Shown here: piece after piece, positions 34,044 through 40,321 of the stretch
How the letters are laid out: every line of letters begins with the position of its first letter
Numbering within the stretch: position 1 is the stretch's first letter
Assembly (NCBI GenBank): GCA_018066865.1
Contig: JAGPVT010000024.1
Coordinates: 1-40,321, forward strand
Direction of reading: 5' to 3'
Length of the DNA: 40,321 bases
Source: Marinobacter sp.
Lineage (GTDB): Bacteria > Pseudomonadota > Gammaproteobacteria > Pseudomonadales > Oleiphilaceae
Position numbers and translations under genes: made by a program
Notes under the pieces: model-generated
Told to the model about the DNA's origin: nothing
Database searches by the model: none
What the model saw: the letters and a program-made list of their open reading frames with translations, nothing else

Positions 34044-35069
34044 CTAGGCGAGCTTTTTTCCCAGCTTGGATTCGATCAATGCCCAGGCGAATGCGGAGGC
34101 GCTGTAGAGATAATAAAGCTGATGAAATAACAAGCCTTTCAACGCAAACCAGAATCCCTTGCGCCGATAGAACAATCGTGAAATATCCTGGTTCGCATAC
34201 ACCACCAATACCACAGCCAGCACAGGGTAAACCCAGGAAAGAACGCCCCCAAGCGCCAGGAGGGCTGTTAAAACCAGTAAGGCTGCCAAAACCGCCTTGA
34301 CCCGCTCACGAACGCCCACGTTTAAATCGTTGTCCAGGCCTCCACGGCTTAGCATTAATCTGGCCCACGGGATTGCCCGGCAGAACACCTCAGTGTGAAT
34401 AAGGTTGACGAAGCGCCACTCTTTGAGATGTGTGCACTGAAGGTCGGTCAAAAGTAACAACTTCCCCTCTTTTTCGAGCAGGCGGTAACCCAGTTCGATA
34501 TCTTCAATCGAGGGGCGGTTGAACATTTCAACATCAAAGCCCCCTTGTCGCAGGAAGGGGGCTTTTCGAACCGCACCACACCCCGACCAAAATGTAGAGG
34601 CTTCTCTTCGTGCGCGCTGATGATAGTAGTGGTGAACCAAATTTTTATATTGGGACAGAAAGTTCTGGGCTGGCGGCTTGTCGTCGTAAGATCCGAATAC
34701 CCCAACCACACCTGGTTCCGCGAAACCCTTCAGCAAAACCTTGGCAGCATCGTCATGGACAATCACATCAGCGTCAATAAACCACAGGATATCGCCTTTC
34801 GACTCACCCGCCGCAACATTGCGGGCAGCGCCGGGGCCAAGACGTCCTCCGGAAGGCATCACCTCTGCCCCGAGTCGACGGGCAACATCAGGTGTGTCAT
34901 CGCTGGAACTGTCATCCACGACGATTACTTCAAGCACTTCACCCCGCTCTCGCATAGCCACCAGTGGCGGCAGACTCTGCTGGATAAACTCAGTGCCATT
35001 ATAGACGGGCATAATGACACTGATTGACAGTGGCGTTTTGCCTTCTGCTGTTCGTTCCTGGTCATCCAC
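34044..35069 (-). CDS. Family 2 glycosyltransferase with C-terminal membrane segments
   Basis: The GT-A catalytic domain starts SVIMPVYNGTEF, continues with VIVVDDSSSDDT, and has the metal-binding D-A-D in WFIDADVIVHD and the RPSIEDIELGYRLLEKEG block carrying the catalytic-base region. The C-terminal part has two close hydrophobic segments (about 245-290) and a further one near the end. It is probably a membrane-associated transferase adding a sugar to a lipid-linked glycan. I chose GTG 35069 with AGGAG 8 bases upstream (341 residues); the longest frame from a TTG at 35159 lacks support. The gene follows two other transferase genes in the same direction. Donor and acceptor are unknown. Confidence 0.88.
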   Translation of the reverse strand: MDDQERTAEGKTPLSISVIMPVYNGTEFIQQSLPPLVAMRERGEVLEVIVVDDSSSDDTPDVARRLGAEVMPSGGRLGPGAARNVAAGESKGDILWFIDADVIVHDDAAKVLLKGFAEPGVVGVFGSYDDKPPAQNFLSQYKNLVHHYYHQRARREASTFWSGCGAVRKAPFLRQGGFDVEMFNRPSIEDIELGYRLLEKEGKLLLLTDLQCTHLKEWRFVNLIHTEVFCRAIPWARLMLSRGGLDNDLNVGVRERVKAVLAALLVLTALLALGGVLSWVYPVLAVVLVVYANQDISRLFYRRKGFWFALKGLLFHQLYYLYSASAFAWALIESKLGKKLA

Positions 35070-35168
35070 GCTATACACTCCTGAAGTAATAATTCCCTTC
35101 CGCCCACTTTTCCATCTTCGAAGGAAACAGGGGAGACCGATGACGAATGAGGCTCTCAAATCACCTGC

Positions 35169-36065
35169 TTATTTCCTGATGTATCCGACCGCTTCACCGG
35201 CTGACCAGGCCAGTACGAAAACCAGCAGCCAGCCCATCTCACGATTCAAACCCAGGTCAAACCGTTGATCTCGGCGAGCGGCGGCCATTATTTTGCGGGT
35301 AAACACCAGCGGAATTAAAGGCGACAGGGCAATCATCATTAATCGTTTGGTGCCGCTCATCGCTTTCGCCCTCGCTATGCCGAATTCAATACCATGGCTA
35401 TATCGCTGGAGTACAAACTGTTTTGCGCTATAACAGTTGTGATGGACAACGATCAGTTCGTTATCGAATTTCATCGATTTGCCCTCGGCCAGGAATCGCT
35501 CATGGAATGAGGGTTCCCAAAAACCGATTTCCAGTAAATCTTCATGGGCCAGTATATCGGCTTTACGGTAAAGTGCATTGTCAGCTGCCAGATCCTCTGC
35601 GGGCCGACTGGGCCTTGATTTGGTGTAGCGGACATAGCGTAACAGGTAAATCACCCGACCGATTCTGGTATCGTTTTCGGCATTCTCGATTGCGCCCCCA
35701 ACGGCGACCTGATTCCCTTCCAGTGGATAAGCCAATAACCTTTCGAGCCAGTCGCTCGAGGGAACGCAATGGGCAGTCGTCAGCGCAACTTTCTCGGCTT
35801 GGGCCGCCCGAATTCCATCCCTCCATAATAGTGGAATCCTGCTGTCGGATTGGGCACGAACGATACGGACGTTTTGTCTGTCCGGCACGCCATCAAGCAG
35901 TGAGCTGTCACTCCCGCTACAGACCAGGAATTCAACAGCAGGATAGTTCTCTGGCTGTAAGAGGATAAAAACATTCCGAAGGTTGGCCGAGGCCATTTCT
36001 TCCGCAATTATAACGGTCAGGTCATAGTTATTTTTGGGTGACCTGTTTTCCGTATTATTAACCAT
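35169..36065 (-). CDS. Glycosyltransferase family 2-like protein without a clear DxD
   Basis: The fold is that of a family 2 glycosyltransferase: YDLTVIIAEEMASAN at the start, VEFLVCSGSDSS, the GVPDRQNVRIVRAQ segment, and a C-terminal hydrophobic segment (about 270-295). Where active members have a D-x-D before CVP, this one reads TTAHCVPSSDWLERLL, so the metal-binding aspartates are missing. It may use another residue, act as a partner subunit, or be inactive. ATG 36065 overlaps the end of the next upstream gene by 8 bases, indicating tight coupling. Length 298 residues. The family is fairly sure; the activity is not. Confidence 0.75.
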   Translation of the reverse strand: MVNNTENRSPKNNYDLTVIIAEEMASANLRNVFILLQPENYPAVEFLVCSGSDSSLLDGVPDRQNVRIVRAQSDSRIPLLWRDGIRAAQAEKVALTTAHCVPSSDWLERLLAYPLEGNQVAVGGAIENAENDTRIGRVIYLLRYVRYTKSRPSRPAEDLAADNALYRKADILAHEDLLEIGFWEPSFHERFLAEGKSMKFDNELIVVHHNCYSAKQFVLQRYSHGIEFGIARAKAMSGTKRLMMIALSPLIPLVFTRKIMAAARRDQRFDLGLNREMGWLLVFVLAWSAGEAVGYIRK

Positions 36066-37254
36066 TGCTCGACCGCGCGCCTTTCTGCGCTGCTGTTTCC
36101 AAATAACCCAATGCAAGCTTGGCTGCTCGCTCCCAGGTAAAGCCCTCGGCTCTTGGAACGGCAACTTTCGACAGTTGATCCCTCAGCTCGTGATCGGTTG
36201 ACATCCTTAATATTGCACGGCTGATCGATTTGACGTCATAGGGATCAAAAAATACGCCTGCATCACCTACCACCTCCGGCAGAGACCCCCGGTCACTCGA
36301 CAGGATAGGGGTCCCGCAAGCCATTGCTTCCACTGCAGGCAAACCGAACCCTTCAGAAAAAGAGGGCATAGCCGCAGCCATGGCATCGTTATATAAAATA
36401 ACCAGATCATCGTCTGAGATAAAGCCGGTAAAATGGACCAGACCCTTTAAGCATTTGTCATTCGCCAGTTTTTGCAGCTCGTCATAGTTGGAATGAAATC
36501 CGGCCCCGCCGTAGTCGCCTACCAATACCACATGTACGTCGTCAATTTGTTGGCCTTCCCTTGCCAGCGCAAAGCCTTCCAGGAAACCTTGCAAGTTTTT
36601 ATGGGGCGCCAAACCGCCGACATATACGATCAGTTTCCCCTCCTCGGGAAGACCAATTCGCCGCCGCAGGTCTTGACTCATAGTTGAATCGTCTACTTGA
36701 CGAAACAGCTTGTTTGGCGCCTCGCTGATAACATCGATCAAATCGCCTTTCACGCCAATATACTGTTCGATCTCCGCCTTCGCCGCGTGAGAAACGGTCA
36801 TCACACGCTGGCATTGCCATAAGGCGAGTTTTACCTTCAGCGTCCAGAAAAGTCGCCCCTTCAAGTCAGGAAAGATCTTTTCCGGGAAGTGCTCGGCAAT
36901 GGCATCGTGCAAAGTGACCACCGTGGGCAGTTTTAATGGGACGGGGAACCATGAATAAACCGCCGGGAAAAACATCAAATCAATCGGGGAGTTCGATACT
37001 GCTTTGTATAGCTGCAACATATCGCCAATAGAACGGCTATCATTGGCGACGGCGGCATCTGTCGCGGGTCGCTCGGGAAAGACCTGCACTATTTCAGTGT
37101 TGGGTAATTTCATTGACTCGTCCGGTGCCTGATCAACGAACAGGTAGAACGTGTGCTCGGAATCGAGCGAAAACATTGCGGACAATAGTTCACGTGTCAT
37201 GCGGCCAAAGCCGCGCTGGTTCCACCAGCACGTCGCATCTATTCCAATTTTCAT
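36058..37254 (-). CDS. Family 4 (GT-B) glycosyltransferase
   Basis: A retaining GT-B glycosyltransferase, 398 residues. The N-terminal domain opens MKIGIDATCWWNQRGFGR. The C-terminal donor domain has YVGGLAPHKNLQGFLEGF (211-228) and the E-x7-E motif E301/E309 in PSFSEGFGLPAVEAMACG, which binds the nucleotide sugar. I chose the start at 37254 because it gives the canonical N-terminus; the frame extends to 37290 without a better signal. It is the first gene of the leftward polysaccharide transcript and overlaps the next gene by 8 bases. Specificity is unknown; mannosyl or glucosyl transfer is common in the family. Confidence 0.9.
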   Translation of the reverse strand: MKIGIDATCWWNQRGFGRMTRELLSAMFSLDSEHTFYLFVDQAPDESMKLPNTEIVQVFPERPATDAAVANDSRSIGDMLQLYKAVSNSPIDLMFFPAVYSWFPVPLKLPTVVTLHDAIAEHFPEKIFPDLKGRLFWTLKVKLALWQCQRVMTVSHAAKAEIEQYIGVKGDLIDVISEAPNKLFRQVDDSTMSQDLRRRIGLPEEGKLIVYVGGLAPHKNLQGFLEGFALAREGQQIDDVHVVLVGDYGGAGFHSNYDELQKLANDKCLKGLVHFTGFISDDDLVILYNDAMAAAMPSFSEGFGLPAVEAMACGTPILSSDRGSLPEVVGDAGVFFDPYDVKSISRAILRMSTDHELRDQLSKVAVPRAEGFTWERAAKLALGYLETAAQKGARSSNG

Positions 37255-37576
37255 CAATGCCAATGCTCCGTGTTTTTGGCGCCGCCTCACACTGAACCAA
37301 CTGCTTTGCCAGCGGACTGATGGGCCGGCCAGATCCTGCTCGGAAGGGCTTCCGTTGCGCTTCCCCGGGCCGGGAAAAGCTGGCCAAAGGAACCGGCCGA
37401 TCTCCGTGAGAATCCAAGTAAAAGGGAAGAGAGCCCGTTTTTCCCGCTTGGTAAAATATCGACTTCACTATATCATCATACTTCCAGCCGCAGGGCCAAA
37501 TCCTTTGCCAAGCCATCATCCTGAATAGCGGAAACATTTCTTGTTTCAATGTCGCTAACTCTGGTGCGGAGCAACG
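37255..37576. other. Divergent promoter region of the polysaccharide cluster
   Basis: These 322 bases separate the leftward transferase genes from the rightward oxidoreductase genes. Open frames occur on both strands, but none has a ribosome-binding site or recognisable protein pattern. A rightward promoter is visible near 37448-37476. I see no repeat. Confidence 0.55.
37448..37476 (+). promoter_or_regulatory. Putative promoter of the rightward polysaccharide genes
   Basis: TTGGTA (37448-37453) and TATCAT (37471-37476) are spaced 17 bases apart, a good sigma-70 match (4/6 and 5/6). It would give a leader of about 95 bases before the ATG at 37577. Confidence 0.5.
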
Positions 37577-38656
37577 ATGACCTCACTCCCTAAAAAAATC
37601 GCGCTCGTTGGGTTGGGTGCGGCAGCAAAAACCATTCACTTGCCCGCTTACAAGAAGCTCGCCAACCTGGAGCTTGTTGGTGGTCATGATCCCGCCATCA
37701 CATCCACGACCGGGAAGAACGCATTTCCCTTTCCCGTATTCGAAGATGTCAATACGCTGCTGCAGCAGACTAAACCGGATATCCTGGCTATCGCCAGCCC
37801 GACCCGGTTTCACTATGAGCTGGCAGAGCAGGGACTCAAGCAGGGTTGCCATATCTTTTGCGAAAAACCCTTTACCACGACATTGGACGAAGCGCATCAG
37901 TTGATCGCCCTGGCGGAAAGGCAGCAACGCTGGATCGTTGTTAACAATGAATTTCGGTTCATGAATATTTATGAGGCGGCAAAAGATAAAATTGGCAGCC
38001 CCGAGTTTGGCGACCTACTGTTTATCAATGCCCAACAGAATTTCTACGTTAACGAGAAAACTGAGGCTGGGTGGCGCGGAAACGATCCCCAGCGCACCTG
38101 CAAGGAATTTGGCATTCATGTACTGGATCTGTGTCGTTATTTTTTTGGCGAGGAACCATTGCAGATTAGCGCCAGAATGCCAAAACCCTCTAACCCGGCC
38201 GGACCGGATTATCTGAATCTGATCCAACTCGACTTTTCCGGTGGACGCACTGCGCAGATAACGCTGGACCGGCTTACCAGAGGCAGACACCGTTATCTTG
38301 ACTTAAGACTCGACGGCACCAAGGCCTCTATCGAAACAGAGTTTGGCGGCAATGTGCAGTTTACCGCTGGCATCCGCGGCGGTGACCGAAAGCCCTTTGT
38401 GGACTTTGATATTTCATTGGGCGGGAAAGCTCATCAGTATCGTGGCGAGAAGGTCAAAAAAATCGCCAGTGATCCGCTCGATATTTTTGCCAACGCCACC
38501 AGCAAGCTCCTGAAGAACTTTATCGACGCGATAGACAAGGGCAGGGTCCCCGCTTGTAGCGCACAGGACAATATCAAGACACTGGCGCTGATGCTAACGG
38601 CCTACGCTTCCAACGATCAGGGCAAGCCTATCCCGTTCGCCGAACATTGGACCTGA
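37577..38656 (+). CDS. Gfo/Idh/MocA-family sugar oxidoreductase
   Basis: An NAD(P)-dependent oxidoreductase of 359 residues. The Rossmann motif is IALVGLGAAAKTIHLPAY (about 8-25), and the EKP motif with the catalytic-region lysine is at 96-98 (CEKPFTTTLDEA). The C-terminal sheet domain follows, starting near NEFRFMNIYEAAKDKIG. Such enzymes oxidise or reduce sugars, often nucleotide-linked sugars such as UDP-GlcNAcA (WlbA/WbpB type). It is first in the rightward arm of the polysaccharide cluster, and a second, different member lies two genes downstream. The substrate is inferred only from context. Confidence 0.9.
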   Translation: MTSLPKKIALVGLGAAAKTIHLPAYKKLANLELVGGHDPAITSTTGKNAFPFPVFEDVNTLLQQTKPDILAIASPTRFHYELAEQGLKQGCHIFCEKPFTTTLDEAHQLIALAERQQRWIVVNNEFRFMNIYEAAKDKIGSPEFGDLLFINAQQNFYVNEKTEAGWRGNDPQRTCKEFGIHVLDLCRYFFGEEPLQISARMPKPSNPAGPDYLNLIQLDFSGGRTAQITLDRLTRGRHRYLDLRLDGTKASIETEFGGNVQFTAGIRGGDRKPFVDFDISLGGKAHQYRGEKVKKIASDPLDIFANATSKLLKNFIDAIDKGRVPACSAQDNIKTLALMLTAYASNDQGKPIPFAEHWT

Positions 38657-38738
38657 GGGCAAATCGAACATACGCGGATGGCCTCTGGCTTTTCTTTCGG
38701 ATTTACAACGATACATGCATGCCCGGGGATGAGTTTTG

Positions 38739-39788
38739 ATGTCGGAACGCGACCGAATGAGTATCAGGGATGACGGGCTATTTGTCTGTCCGCAATGCCG
38801 GGACAGGCTGACAAAGCAACCGGATAATTATCTGTGCTCAGATTGCAAGAGGGAGTACCCGATTATTTTCGGGATCGCTGATTTCCGCATCAGATCCGAT
38901 CCTTACCTCAGCCTGCAGGAGGAACGCGCAAAAGCGAAACGCCTGGCGACGGAAATTGAGCAGAGTTTTTCCGCCATGCTGGATTATTACTATGAGATCA
39001 CCGACGACGTCCCGCCAGTCTTGGCGACCCGCTATAAAGCCTATCATTACAATGGCCCTAAGCAGGCCCGCCAAAGCTTGGCACGCTTGGGTGTTGCCTC
39101 TGACGATGTCATTCTGGATGTAGGGTGTGGTACCGGAGGTGCTCTTATTGCGGCCGCAGAGAATTGCTCCCATATTTACGGCATGGATATAGCATTGCGC
39201 TGGCTCGTCATCTGCCAGCAGCGGTTGAAGGAGCAGGGGATAACAGCGACTTTGGTGTGTGCAGACATTGAGGCCTCCCCGTTTCCCGACGAGTATTTTT
39301 CAAAAATCACCGCAACCGATCTATTGGAAAACGTTTACTCGGTGGATAAAACCCTGGTGGCACTGGGAAGACTTCTAAAAGCAGATGGCAAGCTATGGCT
39401 TGCCGGCAGCAATAAATTTTGCCTTGGTCCCCACCCGAGCACCCGGCTTTGGGCTATCGGTTATTTTCCCGGAAAACTGCGTAGCCGACTGGTAAAGCGT
39501 CTGCGAGGCGTCGACTCGCTTCGCTTTATCAATTTGATTTCGCCAGGGCGCATCATCCGCTATGCTAAACGAATCGGATTGTACACCCACACGCTATCGC
39601 CAAGAATGGTGGCTCTGGATGAGGACGGACATTACCCGGCAATCGACAGACTACTGATCAAAACCTACGTCGTAGTCGCACGTCTGCCCTTATTGCGTCA
39701 GTTGCTCATATGGGTCGGGCCGGCATTTGAAATGATACTGAGAAAATCACCCTATCCAATGGAATCAAAGGGAGTTGACCAGGCATGA
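38739..39788 (+). CDS. SAM-dependent methyltransferase with N-terminal zinc ribbon
   Basis: The N-terminal 45 residues form a Trm112-like zinc ribbon, with C17, C20, C33 and C36 (FVCPQCRDRL and YLCSDCKREYP). A class I methyltransferase domain follows, with SAM motif I at about 125-133 (ILDVGCGTGG), an acidic residue at GMDIALRWL, and VCADIEASPFPDEYF as motif II. The last third is helical and basic. ATG 38739 is chosen over the overlapping TTG 38736; 349 residues. It overlaps the next gene by ATGA. Related proteins methylate sugars or lipids in polysaccharide clusters; the actual substrate is unknown. Confidence 0.85.
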   Translation: MSERDRMSIRDDGLFVCPQCRDRLTKQPDNYLCSDCKREYPIIFGIADFRIRSDPYLSLQEERAKAKRLATEIEQSFSAMLDYYYEITDDVPPVLATRYKAYHYNGPKQARQSLARLGVASDDVILDVGCGTGGALIAAAENCSHIYGMDIALRWLVICQQRLKEQGITATLVCADIEASPFPDEYFSKITATDLLENVYSVDKTLVALGRLLKADGKLWLAGSNKFCLGPHPSTRLWAIGYFPGKLRSRLVKRLRGVDSLRFINLISPGRIIRYAKRIGLYTHTLSPRMVALDEDGHYPAIDRLLIKTYVVVARLPLLRQLLIWVGPAFEMILRKSPYPMESKGVDQA

Positions 39789-40321
39789 TGCGCTTTGGAC
39801 TGATAGGGCTTGGCGGTATTGGAGAAGTGCGTAAACAAGCGCTTGAGGTGTCGCCTGAATGCAAACTGACAGCCGCATTCGATCTTGATTCGGCTGCGCT
39901 GGCAAAGTTACCGGATCATGTCAGTGTGTTCAAAGACGCCGAGCAGCTCATGAAATCAGACGCTTGTGACGCGGTCATCATTTCTACACCCACCCACTTT
40001 CATAAAGACCTTGTGCTGACCGCACTGGAAAACGGTAAGCACGTTATTGTGGAAAAACCGATGGCCAGCTCACTTGCGCAATGTGAGCAAATGGTTGAAA
40101 CAGCCGAACGCTGCGGAAAACTTTTGACAGTAGGTTTTAACCATCGCTATTTCGCGGCCATCCGGGATGTGAAAACCGCCATCCAAAGCGGTGCTTTAGG
40201 TAAGCTGCGCTATGTTAAAGGCTTCGCCGGGCATACCGGGCTATCAGAGTTCAAAGCGGAATGGATGTACGACAAAGATAGCATGGGGGGTGGCACGCTC
40301 ATGGATAACGGCATCCATACC
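39785..40321 (+). CDS. Second Gfo/Idh/MocA-family oxidoreductase, N-terminal part
   Basis: The gene starts at ATG 39785 in an ATGA overlap with the methyltransferase stop (a second ATG follows directly) and stays open to the window edge, so about 179 N-terminal residues are seen of a family that usually has 330-380. The Rossmann motif is FGLIGLGGIGEVRKQAL, followed by VIISTPTHFHKD and the EKP motif at 90-92 (VIVEKPMASSL). The region GFNHRYFAAIRDVKTAI begins the substrate domain, and GGGTLMDNGIHT at the edge holds the conserved catalytic histidine. It probably acts on a sugar in the same pathway as the oxidoreductase at 37577, but the two differ clearly in sequence. Confidence 0.9.
   Translation, partial: MMRFGLIGLGGIGEVRKQALEVSPECKLTAAFDLDSAALAKLPDHVSVFKDAEQLMKSDACDAVIISTPTHFHKDLVLTALENGKHVIVEKPMASSLAQCEQMVETAERCGKLLTVGFNHRYFAAIRDVKTAIQSGALGKLRYVKGFAGHTGLSEFKAEWMYDKDSMGGGTLMDNGIHT

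Noticed and set aside
37190..37549. 119-codon minus-strand ORF across the start of the GT4 gene
   Set aside because: It overlaps the conserved GT4 N-terminus in another frame, lacks a convincing ribosome-binding site and resembles no protein I know.

Overview
The window reads as chromosome of a Gammaproteobacterium, most likely a marine, Marinobacter-like organism. This is an inference from gene content and order (dapA-bamC-purC next to bcp, perM, tusA and bepA; a GntR-prpBC-acnD-prpF-prpD operon; a TIGR04219-type outer-membrane protein) and from the moderately high GC. Coding density is high. I see no insertion sequence, prophage or CRISPR array.

Layout. (1) 1-4286: the end of an ethanolamine bacterial-microcompartment operon: eutB (cut by the window edge), eutC, the shell gene eutL, then a PduS-like flavo/iron-sulfur protein and a PduT-like Fe-S shell protein. 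(2) 4355-14499: housekeeping genes: nadA, bepA, tusA, an AI-2E/PerM transporter, bcp, dapA, bamC, purC, an outer-membrane barrel, a UDP-sugar epimerase, a membrane-anchored glutaredoxin-like protein and tRNA-Val(GAC). (3) 14554-16504: a DMT transporter whose 5' leader carries an intrinsic terminator, and a helix-turn-helix regulator. (4) 16528-24559: an osmoregulated periplasmic glucan (OPG) locus. galU, which makes UDP-glucose, is divergent from a POTRA-less TpsB/Omp85-type outer-membrane barrel, then opgG (Sec signal), a small unknown ORF, a short opgH, and opgD (Tat signal). (5) 24593-33007: the methylcitrate cycle for propionate, under a GntR regulator with repeated TTGTYGACAA operators. 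(6) 33082-40321: a vapC relic, then a surface-polysaccharide cluster with a polysaccharide deacetylase, three glycosyltransferases, two Gfo/Idh/MocA sugar oxidoreductases (the second cut by the window edge) and a zinc-ribbon methyltransferase.

How the genes work together. In region 4, GalU supplies UDP-glucose, OpgH polymerises glucan across the inner membrane, and OpgG and OpgD act on it in the periplasm. The first gene of the block encodes a barrel of the two-partner-secretion translocator type with no room for POTRA domains. I infer a glucan-linked outer-membrane step. The opgG ribosome-binding site lies in a 15-bp interrupted stem, opgH lacks the usual N-terminal cytoplasmic domain, and a 97-codon ORF overlaps its start. 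This block is my best candidate for an undescribed system. Region 1 is the second candidate: an ethanolamine microcompartment that ends in electron-transfer parts best known from propanediol compartments.
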